Below are positions 5,891-12,726 of a stretch of DNA of 26,899 bases, in pieces. The stretch's first letter is position 1. Each line of letters begins with the position of its first letter. Made by a program: the position numbers and the translations under genes. This stretch comes from a virus, in the IMG/VR virus record IMGVR_UViG_3300044707_000421, positions 1 through 26,899 of that record; one strand, written 5' to 3'. A model generated the notes under the pieces. That model was not told the DNA's origin. It did no database searches and worked only from the letters and a program-made list of their open reading frames with translations.

Positions 5891-5896
5891 TTCGGC
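5838..5896 (+). repeat. attC-like integron recombination site (59 bp)
   Basis: Outer boxes GCCTAAC (5838-5844, fits RYYYAAC) and GTTCGGC (5890-5896, fits GTTRRRY except one base). Inner boxes GCTCAAGCG (5850-5858) and CGCTTAGC (5876-5883) are complementary apart from one additional base in the left box, the extrahelical base that gives attC its polarity. Between them is a short perfect hairpin, CCGCC-TTC-GGCGG. The length of 59 bases equals the classical '59-base element'. There is no T-run, which argues against an intrinsic terminator. The order of features fixes the polarity as the plus strand. Basis: seen in sequence; the attC architecture is established knowledge. Confidence 0.75.
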
Positions 5897-5901
5897 CTCT
5901 T

Positions 5902-6201
5902 TCAGCCAAAAGAGCGCCGCGCGTCCGCTTCGTTGTCGAACAGCCGGCATCCCCACACCGTCAGCCGCTTGGCGTCGAAGCCGCCCGGTTGTTCTTTCCA
6001 GCGCCCGCTGTCAACGCACGCTTTACGGCACGCCTCGGGCCATGTCTCAGCCTCAACCTTGCCCTCGAGTTTTGCGCCTGCGCTCTCTCCTGTGGCTCTA
6101 TAGCCTTCGCTCCAGACTTCCCAGGTCACAGTGTGCGTCGGGTGCTGCTCGTCAATGATCTCCAGGCGCTCCACGAAGCGCAGATTGTTTGTCGGGGTCA
6201 T
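5902..6201 (-). CDS. Hypothetical phage protein, 99 residues
   Basis: The protein begins TPTNNLRFVERLEII and continues with HTVTWEVWSEGYRATGES, EAETWPEACRKACVDSG and a C-terminal WGCRLFDNEADARRSFG. The NLRFVER opening is common among short phage proteins. It looks like a compact alpha/beta protein with three cysteines. Its TGA lies only five bases from the outer box of the attC-like element, but it falls outside the proposed cassette. ATG 6201 is in an ATGA overlap with the upstream gene. Function unknown. Confidence 0.7.
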   Translation of the reverse strand: MTPTNNLRFVERLEIIDEQHPTHTVTWEVWSEGYRATGESAGAKLEGKVEAETWPEACRKACVDSGRWKEQPGGFDAKRLTVWGCRLFDNEADARRSFG

Positions 6202-6641
6202 GTGTTTCGCTCCTTCAGCGCCTGCTCGATGGCGCGGGCGATTTCCCTCAGAGCGTCGGAGTCGTCACAGATCAGTAGCAGTTGCTCTTGGCGGGCAAGC
6301 TCGGCTAGTTCCTCCTCCGTCAGCGACACCCACTCGCGGCGGGGTGGGTGGGCGTAGAGGGGCATGCCAGCAACGCCGTCTCGCATCTGCTTGATGTAGC
6401 GGAACTCGGGATGTCGCCCAGTCGGCCAGATATAGCCAAACGGCTCCTGCTCCGGCTCCTGCTGCGCCAGCGCGGCGCGGAGGGCTTCCTCAAGATGAAG
6501 CACCGGCACATGCGCGAGAGTCACGGCCTCTCTCGTCGCTTTGTTCACCTTGTTGCCGAACGGCGGCACGGCCATCCATTGGCGCTTGAACTCTTGAACA
6601 TGCGCCAGCGCCTGCTGGGCGGCGGCTCTCAGATCATTCAT
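6198..6641 (-). CDS. Hypothetical phage protein, 147 residues
   Basis: Start ATG 6641 is supported by a strong GAAGGAGG site nine bases upstream; the longer open frame has no such site. The protein opens with a helix (NDLRAAAQQALAHVQEF), has EQEPFGYIWPTGRHPEF, then MPLYAHPPRREWVSLTEEEL and ends with AIARAIEQALKER-type helix (EIARAIEQALKERNT). The PLYxHPPRREWVxLTxEE phrase followed by an ARAIEQALK end is a recurring building block of small proteins in phages of Gram-negative hosts. No activity is known. Confidence 0.8.
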   Translation of the reverse strand: MNDLRAAAQQALAHVQEFKRQWMAVPPFGNKVNKATREAVTLAHVPVLHLEEALRAALAQQEPEQEPFGYIWPTGRHPEFRYIKQMRDGVAGMPLYAHPPRREWVSLTEEELAELARQEQLLLICDDSDALREIARAIEQALKERNT

Positions 6642-6826
6642 TCCCCCGCCTCCTTCAAATAACCCGTCAACCGCTTGATCTTGCTCTCGTAGTACCGGCA
6701 TAAGCCATCGGCATATTCCCTACTCGACTGCGCCGACAGCAGCCCGCGCTTGGCGTCCTCCAGCTCGCGGGCGGCGAGGACCAGGGCGGCGGGTGGCGAG
6801 AGCCAACGCTTCAAGGTTTCGATCAC
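6638..6826 (-). CDS. Hypothetical protein, 62 residues, GTG start
   Basis: The start is GTG at 6826, placed in a GTGA overlap with the upstream stop and seven bases after AAGGAGG; the upstream extension of the frame is low-complexity. The product (IETLKRWLSPPAALVLAARE, then a coiled-coil-like segment SREYADGLCRYYESKIKRL) is helical with one cysteine. Function not recognised. Confidence 0.65.
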   Translation of the reverse strand: MIETLKRWLSPPAALVLAARELEDAKRGLLSAQSSREYADGLCRYYESKIKRLTGYLKEAGE

Positions 6827-7017
6827 TTCGTCACCTCCTTCAGCAGTTCCATCCGCTCGCGCGCAGCGCGCAGGGCGCAATACCGCTGGTGCAGCCGCTC
6901 CACGAACGTCACGCGGCGCGGGCCGAATAGTTCGGCGTCGAGCATCGCCTTGACCTCATCCTCACTCAGCCGATGCAGCACGGCGTTGAGCGCGCGCCAG
7001 TTTGTTTGCCTTGTCAC
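6823..7017 (-). CDS. Hypothetical phage protein of the FVERLHQRY type, 64 residues
   Basis: The segment LSEDEVKAMLDAE followed by RRVTFVERLHQRYCALRAAR and ERMELLKEV is a pattern seen in many small phage proteins: a helix with E-x-V-x-x-M-L-D-x-E, then an LHQRY-x-x-LRAxRER helix. The role is unknown. Start: GTG at 7017 is preferred because AAAGGA stands six bases upstream; a TTG two codons earlier (7023) abuts the same site too closely. It overlaps the preceding gene by 56 bases, the longest overlap among the small genes. Confidence 0.7.
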   Translation of the reverse strand: MTRQTNWRALNAVLHRLSEDEVKAMLDAELFGPRRVTFVERLHQRYCALRAARERMELLKEVTK

Positions 7018-7150
7018 GGTCAATCCTTTCTTGCAATGTGTCCACAGCCCTCACCGCACGCGCCAGCGCCTTGTGCGCCGACCCATACGCCCGCTTGCAC
7101 AGCCGCAACTCGGCTCGGGCCACCTTCAACTTGTCCTGTAGCGTGTTCAT
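6962..7150 (-). CDS. Hypothetical basic helical protein, 62 residues
   Basis: The sequence is nearly all helix-forming and very basic (NTLQDKLKVARAELRLCKRA, AHKALARAVRAVDTLQERID, RDKANKLARAQRRAAS). It looks like a short coiled coil with a positively charged end and might bind nucleic acid or dimerise; neither is shown. ATG 7150 lies in an ATGA overlap with the helicase stop, so translation is probably coupled to the helicase. Confidence 0.65.
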   Translation of the reverse strand: MNTLQDKLKVARAELRLCKRAYGSAHKALARAVRAVDTLQERIDRDKANKLARAQRRAASAE

Positions 7151-8445
7151 TTCAGCGCCTCCAGCGCAAGTGATGCAAGACTACGCTTGTCTTGCAGAGA
7201 TGTCAAAATCTTTTTGTCAATGGTGTTGTCGGTCAGCAGCACATAGTTCCACACCTCTCGCGCCTGGCCGCTGCGGTGCAGCCGGCCGATGGCCTGCTCG
7301 TACAACTCCAGCGACCACGGCAGCGACAGCCACACCATGTGGTGCCCGCCGTGCTGCAGGTTCAGGCCGTGGCCGGCGCTGGCCGGGTGCGCCAGCAGCA
7401 CCTCGACCTTGCCGGCGTTCCATGCATCGATGGCCCCGGCCGTCTTGACCTCAACGGCCTGCGGCAAGCGGCGCAGCAACTCGTCGCGCTGCGCAACGTA
7501 CTGATACCAGACGATGGTCGGCGCGCGCTGGTTCTCGGCCAGCAAGTCTTCCAGCGCGTCGTACTTGTGCGATGACAGCAAACGCGCTTGGTCGCCGGTG
7601 TAGAGGAACCCAGCGGCAAGCTGCTGGAGCTTCTGCGTCACGACCGCCGCGCTCTCGGCCACCGCCGTCTCGTCGGGAAACTGCAGCACGAAGTTCTTGC
7701 GCATCTCCTCGTACTCGCGCATCTCCATCGTGAGCGGCACCTCGACCGTGTGCAGCGGCGGGAGCTTGTCCTTGTACTCGCCAGGCTCCAACAGGAACGT
7801 CCACGGCTTGACGCGCTTCATCACGCGCTCCAGCGACCCCGGCATGGCCTCCCACTCGGTGTGCGTGCCCCGCACACGCTGGAAGAAATACTGCTGCTGG
7901 AACGCGCCCTTGCTGCGGCCGAGCATGGTCTGGTCAACTATCTTGCACTGGCCGAAGACATCCTCCAGGCCGTTGCTGGTGAACGAGCCGGTCAGGCCCC
8001 AGCGCACCTCCATGTCCTTGATGACCTTCTCCAGCGCCTTGAACCGCTTGCCGCTGGGGTTCTTCAGCCGCGTGAGTTCGTCAAACACGACGCCGTTGAA
8101 CTCGCTCAGGTCGAGGTCGGCGGCCCACTGCAGGTTGTCGTAGTTCAGCACCACCGCGTCGGCGTCGCGGGCGTACAACGCCGCGATGCGCTGCGTGGGC
8201 GAGCCCACGGCCACGCGCACCTTGAGGTCGGGCGTCCACTTCGCGGCCTCGACTGGCCACACATGCTCGGCCACGCGCAGCGGCGCGAGCACCAGCCAGC
8301 GCGTGCTCTCGTTTTGCACCATGTCGCGCATGGCCGTGAGCGTGATTGCGGTCTTGCCCGCGCCGACCGGCGCCAGCACCAGCGCGCGGTCGTGCTCGTA
8401 GAGGAAGTCAGCGGCTTGGTTCTGGTACTCGCGCAATGAAAGCAT
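7147..8445 (-). CDS. SNF2-like superfamily 2 DNA helicase/translocase
   Basis: A 432-residue protein with the motor motifs of SF2 ATPases: Walker A APVGAGKT (25-32), motif Ia LVLAPLRV, Walker B-like FDELTRLKN (121-129, DELT in place of DEAH), motif III LTGSFTSN (151-158), and motif VI YEQAIGRLHRSGQ (382-394) in the SNF2 style. It is compact, with both RecA-like lobes and little else, as is typical for phage versions. These proteins translocate on double-stranded DNA and probably act in replication or recombination. Start ATG 8445 has AAGGAGG upstream and overlaps the VRR-NUC gene by 38 bases; helicase next to VRR-NUC is a known phage association. Confidence 0.93.
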   Translation of the reverse strand: MLSLREYQNQAADFLYEHDRALVLAPVGAGKTAITLTAMRDMVQNESTRWLVLAPLRVAEHVWPVEAAKWTPDLKVRVAVGSPTQRIAALYARDADAVVLNYDNLQWAADLDLSEFNGVVFDELTRLKNPSGKRFKALEKVIKDMEVRWGLTGSFTSNGLEDVFGQCKIVDQTMLGRSKGAFQQQYFFQRVRGTHTEWEAMPGSLERVMKRVKPWTFLLEPGEYKDKLPPLHTVEVPLTMEMREYEEMRKNFVLQFPDETAVAESAAVVTQKLQQLAAGFLYTGDQARLLSSHKYDALEDLLAENQRAPTIVWYQYVAQRDELLRRLPQAVEVKTAGAIDAWNAGKVEVLLAHPASAGHGLNLQHGGHHMVWLSLPWSLELYEQAIGRLHRSGQAREVWNYVLLTDNTIDKKILTSLQDKRSLASLALEALK

Positions 8446-8695
8446 CAACGTCCTCCTTAGACCACACGATTTCGTAGTCGCACCCCAGCCCCTTGATCTC
8501 GTCGAGGAAGACGCGCTGCAGCGGCGACAGCCGCCCGCCCATCTGCTTGACCTCAACGAACCAGATGCGCCCGCCTGGCAGCACGACGATGCGGTCGCTC
8601 ACGCCCCGGTGGGCGGGGCTCACGAACTTGTACGCCCGCCCGCCAGCGTCCTTGACGCGGCGAACGAGATAGGCTTCTATGTCTTTTTCCAGCAT
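8408..8695 (-). CDS. VRR-NUC domain nuclease
   Basis: A 95-residue stand-alone VRR-NUC protein (PD-(D/E)XK fold). Visible catalytic elements: GVSDRIVVLPGG with Asp34, FVEVK with Glu48 and Lys50, and GGRLSPLQ with Gln60. Members cut branched or flap DNA; phage versions usually sit beside an SNF2 helicase, as here, and probably process replication or recombination intermediates. It is the first gene of the minus-strand early operon. ATG 8695 has no clear ribosome-binding site, and the best promoter would start transcription on or next to the ATG. Confidence 0.92.
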   Translation of the reverse strand: MLEKDIEAYLVRRVKDAGGRAYKFVSPAHRGVSDRIVVLPGGRIWFVEVKQMGGRLSPLQRVFLDEIKGLGCDYEIVWSKEDVDAFIARVPEPSR

Positions 8696-8701
8696 GGCCC
8701 C

Positions 8702-8729
8702 ATCGTAACACGAAAAAACTTCTTGACAA
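8702..8729 (-). promoter_or_regulatory. Sigma-70-like promoter for the minus-strand early operon
   Basis: On the minus strand TTGTCA (8729-8724) is followed after 16 bases by TACGAT (8707-8702, four of six matches to TATAAT). The -35 box overlaps that of the opposite promoter because TTGACAA/TTGTCAA is almost self-complementary. The predicted start point is at or one to two bases from the VRR-NUC ATG at 8695. The -10 box is only moderate, so the call is less certain than for the plus-strand promoter. Confidence 0.5.
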
Positions 8730-8750
8730 GCCCCAGCGTAGGGCTATGAT
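8723..8750 (+). promoter_or_regulatory. Strong sigma-70 promoter for the replication operon
   Basis: A perfect TTGACA (8723-8728), a 16-base spacer and TATGAT (8745-8750, five of six). Transcription would begin near 8757, giving a leader of about 28 bases before the first gene at 8785. AGCCCC (8728-8733 region, just after the -35 box) and GGGGCT (8752-8757) form an inverted repeat bracketing the -10 box, a plausible operator, though no regulator is identifiable. Confidence 0.8.
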
Positions 8751-8784
8751 CGGGGCTCCATCAACTGAACTGGAGTCTTCTGAA

Positions 8785-8955
8785 ATGCAGACCATCAGCA
8801 TCCATCACGTCAAGAGCGTGGTCATCACGGAGCCCGCGACCAAGGGGCCGCCCGAGTGCCGCTACAACCACCAGCAGATCAAGCTGGTGTTGGAGAGCGG
8901 CGACATCATCGAGATCGACCTCTACGCCGACAAGCTGGAGAACCTCAATGGCTGA
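8785..8955 (+). CDS. Hypothetical protein, 56 residues, first gene of the replication operon
   Basis: The product (QTISIHHVKSVVITEPATKG, then a segment IKLVLESGDIIEIDLYADKL) looks like a small all-beta protein with alternating hydrophobic residues and an acidic character. It starts at ATG 8785, nine bases after GGAG, and overlaps the DUF2800 gene by eight bases. Position right behind the strongest promoter indicates early, abundant expression. I do not recognise a family; the longer upstream frame would begin before the predicted transcription start and is rejected. Confidence 0.7.
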   Translation: MQTISIHHVKSVVITEPATKGPPECRYNHQQIKLVLESGDIIEIDLYADKLENLNG

Positions 8956-10054
8956 ACATTCCAAGATCGTCGGCGGCTCGACCGCCGACCGCGTGATCGC
9001 CTGTCCCGGCAGCGTGGAACTGGTGCAGCGCATGCCGCCGCAGGTCGAGAACAAGTACATGGCCCAGGGCACCATGCTGCACGGCTGCATGGAAGACCTG
9101 CTGGCCGAGAACGGCGACATGGGCGACATCATCGCCAAGCACAATCTCGACGACGACCAGGCCGACAAGCTGCAGTTCTGCCTTGGCGCGCTGGACGAGA
9201 TCGACCCCGACCAGAAGATGACCTTCGTGCAGGAGGCGCAGGTCGGCTTTGCTGGCGTGCCGGAACTCGACGGCGTGTTCGGTCACGCCGACCTGATCGG
9301 CCGGCTGGGCGGGCGCGTCGTCGTGCTGGACTGGAAGTTCGGTGACGGCGTGATGGTCGAGGCCGAGGAGTCCGCGCAGGGCCTGTTCTACGCTGCTGCG
9401 GCCAAGCGCACGCTTGCGTGGGCCTTTGACGGTGCGGCCGAGGTCGAGATCGTCATCGTGCAGCCGCCGCACGTCCGGCGCTGGGTCACCACGGTGTCGC
9501 GCGTGGAAGAGTTTGAACGGCAGTTGATCGCCGCGGTCAAGACGGCCAGCCGCCCCGACGCGCCGCTGGCGATGGGCGACCATTGCCGCTGGTGCCAGGC
9601 CAAGCCGATATGCCCGCAGTACAACGGGGCTGTGGCCCGCGCCACGCACCGGGCGCTGGACACGCTCAACCCCGAGGAACTGGGCCAGGCGCTGGCGCTG
9701 GCCGAGAAGCTGGAAGACTTCATCGCAGAGGCGCGGGCGCTCGCGCAGCAGCGGCTTGAGAAAAGTCTGCCCGTGCCGGGGTATAAACTGGTAGCCAAGC
9801 AAGCGCGCCGGAAGTGGGTCAAGCCCGACGACGCGGCGGCGTGGCTCAAGCAGCAGGGTGTCGAGCCCTACACGCAGGAGATCCTCTCGCCGGCTCAGGC
9901 CGAGACGGCGTTGAAAAAGAGCAAGCTGGCATTGCCCGACGGTCTCGTCGTCGCAGTGTCGAGCGGCAACACCATCGCGCAGGAGTCCGACAAGCGGCCG
10001 GCCGTGGTGCTCATCGGGCAGCAACTCGTTGCAGCCCTTTCCAAACTGTCCTGA
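8948..10054 (+). CDS. DUF2800-type RecB-like nuclease (PD-(D/E)XK with cysteine cluster)
   Basis: A 368-residue protein with the pattern of RecB/AddB-like nucleases: His45 (GTMLHGCMEDLL), Asp115 (GHADLIG), and VVVLDWKFG with Asp128 and Lys130. Four cysteines, Cys19 (ACPGS) and CRWCQAKPIC (213, 216, 222), match the iron-sulphur cluster arrangement of this group. DUF2800 proteins occur in phage replication blocks together with polymerase, VRR-NUC and SNF2 helicase, just as in this window. Likely role: exonuclease in recombination-dependent replication; direct activity is inferred. It overlaps the small gene before it. Confidence 0.88.
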   Translation: MAEHSKIVGGSTADRVIACPGSVELVQRMPPQVENKYMAQGTMLHGCMEDLLAENGDMGDIIAKHNLDDDQADKLQFCLGALDEIDPDQKMTFVQEAQVGFAGVPELDGVFGHADLIGRLGGRVVVLDWKFGDGVMVEAEESAQGLFYAAAAKRTLAWAFDGAAEVEIVIVQPPHVRRWVTTVSRVEEFERQLIAAVKTASRPDAPLAMGDHCRWCQAKPICPQYNGAVARATHRALDTLNPEELGQALALAEKLEDFIAEARALAQQRLEKSLPVPGYKLVAKQARRKWVKPDDAAAWLKQQGVEPYTQEILSPAQAETALKKSKLALPDGLVVAVSSGNTIAQESDKRPAVVLIGQQLVAALSKLS

Positions 10055-10065
10055 AAGGTTCAATC

Positions 10066-10704
10066 GTGTCCAATCTGGTCGCATTCAAGTCCGCTGGCCT
10101 TCCGGCCGTCACGTCTCTCGCCACCGCGCTGCGCTCCGTCGCCCCCGACATCGCGGGCGGCGGCACCGTCATCCTCAAGATGGACCGCACGGGCCATTGG
10201 GTGTTCGGCGCGGATCAAGACGAGGTGGAGGACGGCAGCAAGTGGGCCGTCAATCCGTTCTCGTTCGTCCACGGGTTCATCGCGTGGGGTGAGGGCGAGG
10301 TGCTGGGCGAGAAGATGGTGCCCGTCACCCAGCCGCTGCCCGACATGGAGGCCGCGCCCCCCGGCGCGAAGAAGGGCTGGGAGCCGCAGGTCGGCTTCAG
10401 CCTCAAGTGCGTCAGCGGCGAGGACGCTGGCATGGACGCCCGCTACACCGTCACCAGCGTGGGCGGGCGGCGTGCGGTGCAGGCGCTGGCGGTGGAGATC
10501 GCCACGCAGGTCGATAAGGACCAGAGCAAGCCCGTGCCCGTGGTGACGCTCGGCAAGGATCACTACCAGCACAAGTCCTATGGCCGCATCTACACCCCTG
10601 TGTTTGACGTGGTGGAGTGGGTCGGCATGGAAGGCCCCGAGGCGCCTGAGCCCGCGGAGGCCGCGCAGCCCGAGCCCACGGGCCGCCGCCGTCGCGCGGC
10701 CTGA
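10066..10704 (+). CDS. Hypothetical replication-block protein (possible ssDNA-binding role)
   Basis: A 212-residue protein. GTG 10066 has AAAGG upstream, fits the coding frame and lies 11 bases after the DUF2800 stop. Recognisable segments are VILKMDRTGHWVFGADQDEV, WAVNPFSFVHGFIAWG, VGFSLKCVSG and a Pro/Glu/Ala-rich tail ending in RRRRAA. In comparable phage blocks the position between DUF2800 nuclease and DNA polymerase is taken by DUF2815, thought to bind single-stranded DNA; an analogous role is inferred from gene order and the beta-rich look only. I cannot name the family. An intrinsic terminator follows. Confidence 0.7.
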   Translation: MSNLVAFKSAGLPAVTSLATALRSVAPDIAGGGTVILKMDRTGHWVFGADQDEVEDGSKWAVNPFSFVHGFIAWGEGEVLGEKMVPVTQPLPDMEAAPPGAKKGWEPQVGFSLKCVSGEDAGMDARYTVTSVGGRRAVQALAVEIATQVDKDQSKPVPVVTLGKDHYQHKSYGRIYTPVFDVVEWVGMEGPEAPEPAEAAQPEPTGRRRRAA

Positions 10705-10721
10705 TCGTCAACTTGCATGGG

Positions 10722-10745
10722 ATGGGGGCTTCGGCCCCCATTTTT
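10722..10745 (+). terminator. Intrinsic terminator or attenuator between replication genes
   Basis: The stem ATGGGGGC (10722-10729) pairs perfectly with GCCCCCAT (10734-10741) around a UUCG tetraloop, followed by five T. This is a textbook rho-independent terminator. Unusually it ends only four bases before the probable GTG start of the DNA polymerase at 10750, so read-through is needed for polymerase expression, or a promoter exists within the preceding gene. It may act as an attenuator limiting polymerase synthesis. Confidence 0.9.
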
Positions 10746-10749
10746 GACT

Positions 10750-12726
10750 GTGACGATACTTTGGCTCGACTTCGAGACGCGCTCCCGCGTAGACCTCACG
10801 GTCGCGGGGGCGTACAACTACGCGCAGGACATGAGCACCGAGGTGCTGTGCATGTCTTACGCCTTTGACGACGAAGAGGTCGTGACGTGGACGCCCGCCC
10901 AACCGTTTCCCGAGCGCGTGCGGCAGCACACCGGCCAGATTCGCGCCCACAACGCCGCGTTTGAGCGGTTGATCTTCTGGTATGTGCTGCAGATCAACTT
11001 CGATCTGGAGCAGTTCTATTGCACCGCGGCGCAGGCTCGCGCGAACTGCGCGCCTGGCAGCCTAGAGGACGTGGGCCGGTTCGCTGGCGCGGGGATGCGC
11101 AAGGATCACCGCGGCGCGCAACTGATCCGGCTGCTGTCCATCCCGCAGGCCGATGGCACCTTCCGCGAGGACGCGGCGCTGATGGCCGAGATGGCGGCCT
11201 ACTGCGAGCAGGACGTGCGGGCCATGCGGGCGTTCAGTCAGGCCATGCGCGACCTGTCAGCCGACGAGCTGGCCGACTACCACGCCAACGAGCGTGTGAA
11301 CGACCGCGGCGTGCTGGTGGACGTGGCGCTATGCAAGGCTGCGCAGCAATATGCCGTCGAGGAACTGGACGCCATCCAAGCCGAGGTGCGCGAGATCACC
11401 GAGGGCGCTATCACCAGCGTGCGCAGCCCGCGCATGCGCGAGTGGGTCTGGGAGCGCGTCGGCCCCGAGGCGCGGCGCCTGATGACGGTTCACAAAGACG
11501 GCGAAGAAAAGCAGTCCATCGACAAATCCGTCCGTGCCGCGCTGCTGATTCTAGCCGAGGAAAACCCCGACGAGGTGCCGGCGCACGTCGCTGACGTGAT
11601 CCAGTGCGCCGATGACCTGTGGGCCAGCAGCGTGGCGAAGTTCAAGCGGCTGGAGGAACTGGCCGACGTGGAAGACCACCGGGTGCGCGGCGCGTTCGTC
11701 TTCGCGGGCGGCGCGGCCACCGGGCGGGCGTCCAGCTACGGGGCGCAAGTCCACAACTTCACCCGCAAGACCGCCAAAGACCCGCAGGCCGTGCGCCACG
11801 CGATGGTGCGCGGCCACCAGATCGTGCCGCAGTTCGGCAAGCGGGTAACCGACGTGCTGCGCGGCATGCTGCGGCCGTCGCTGATCCCGGCGCCTGGTCA
11901 CTCGTTCGTCGTGGCTGACTGGTCGGCCATCGAGGGCCGGGTCAACCCGTGGCTGGCGAAGTCGCCCGCGGGCGAGGCCAAACTGGACGCCTTCCGGCAG
12001 CGCCTGGACGCCTACATCGTCAACGCTGCTGCGACCTTTGGCCGCCCCTACGCCGACATCCTGGCCGGCTACGAGGACGAGGAGCCCGAGGCGACGGCGC
12101 AGCGCCAGCTTGGCAAGGTGCAGGAATTGGCCTGCGGCTTCGCGGGGAGCGTCGGCGCGTTCAACGCGATGGGCCGCGCCTACGGGGTCGTGCTGCCCGA
12201 GGCCGAGAGCCGGCGCATGGTCAACGCTTGGCGCCGCGCGAACCCGTGGGCGCCGGCGTTCTGGTCGGACCTTGAGCGGGCCTACATGGCCGCGATGCGC
12301 AGGCGCGGGCAGGAGTTCACCGCGGGCCGGATAACCTACCTGTTTGACGGGGTTCACCTCTGGTATGCGCTGCCGTCCGGGCGTATCCTCTGCTACCCCT
12401 ATGCGCGCCTGGACTCTGACGGTATCAGCTACGCCAAGGCCGCCTGGAAGCCTGCGGCCGACGCCAAGGAGTGGCCCCGAGCCCGCCTGTGGCCGGGGCT
12501 GGCGTGCGAGAACGTCACGCAGGCCACCGCGCACGATCTGCTGCGCGGCGCGCTGCGGGCTCTGCCCGAGGCCGTCCTGCATGTGCATGACGAAGTGGTC
12601 TGCGAGACGACCGACCCTGAGGGCACGACTGAACTGATGCGGCGCGTGATGACGACGCCGCCTGAGTGGGCGGCAGGTCTGCCGCTGGACATTGGCATCA
12701 AAACGATGGAGAGATACGGGAAATGA
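10750..12726 (+). CDS. Family A DNA polymerase with 3'-5' exonuclease domain
   Basis: A 658-residue phage DNA polymerase. The N-terminus has a DnaQ/RNase-H-like exonuclease: LDFET with Asp7 and Glu9, AHNAAFER (66-73), YCEQDVRAM with Asp155. The polymerase motifs follow: motif A VADWSAIEGR (Asp390, Glu395), motif B RQLGKVQELACGF (Arg452, Lys456) and motif C HVHDEVV (His613, Asp614, Glu615). It lacks the 5'-3' exonuclease of bacterial Pol I. Motif B departs from the usual K-x7-Y-G arrangement, having Phe-Ala instead of Tyr-Gly. Start is uncertain: GTG 10750 (ITILWLDFE-like beginning) fits the domain but has no ribosome-binding site; ATG 10717 and TTG 10744 are alternatives. It overlaps the next gene by ATGA. 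Confidence 0.93.
   Translation: MTILWLDFETRSRVDLTVAGAYNYAQDMSTEVLCMSYAFDDEEVVTWTPAQPFPERVRQHTGQIRAHNAAFERLIFWYVLQINFDLEQFYCTAAQARANCAPGSLEDVGRFAGAGMRKDHRGAQLIRLLSIPQADGTFREDAALMAEMAAYCEQDVRAMRAFSQAMRDLSADELADYHANERVNDRGVLVDVALCKAAQQYAVEELDAIQAEVREITEGAITSVRSPRMREWVWERVGPEARRLMTVHKDGEEKQSIDKSVRAALLILAEENPDEVPAHVADVIQCADDLWASSVAKFKRLEELADVEDHRVRGAFVFAGGAATGRASSYGAQVHNFTRKTAKDPQAVRHAMVRGHQIVPQFGKRVTDVLRGMLRPSLIPAPGHSFVVADWSAIEGRVNPWLAKSPAGEAKLDAFRQRLDAYIVNAAATFGRPYADILAGYEDEEPEATAQRQLGKVQELACGFAGSVGAFNAMGRAYGVVLPEAESRRMVNAWRRANPWAPAFWSDLERAYMAAMRRRGQEFTAGRITYLFDGVHLWYALPSGRILCYPYARLDSDGISYAKAAWKPAADAKEWPRARLWPGLACENVTQATAHDLLRGALRALPEAVLHVHDEVVCETTDPEGTTELMRRVMTTPPEWAAGLPLDIGIKTMERYGK

Noticed and set aside
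5740-6357. Plus-strand frame running through the attC-like site, containing NWSLKRTAFGG
   Set aside because: Its middle is simply the translation of the attC-like element, and the rest is antisense to supported genes.
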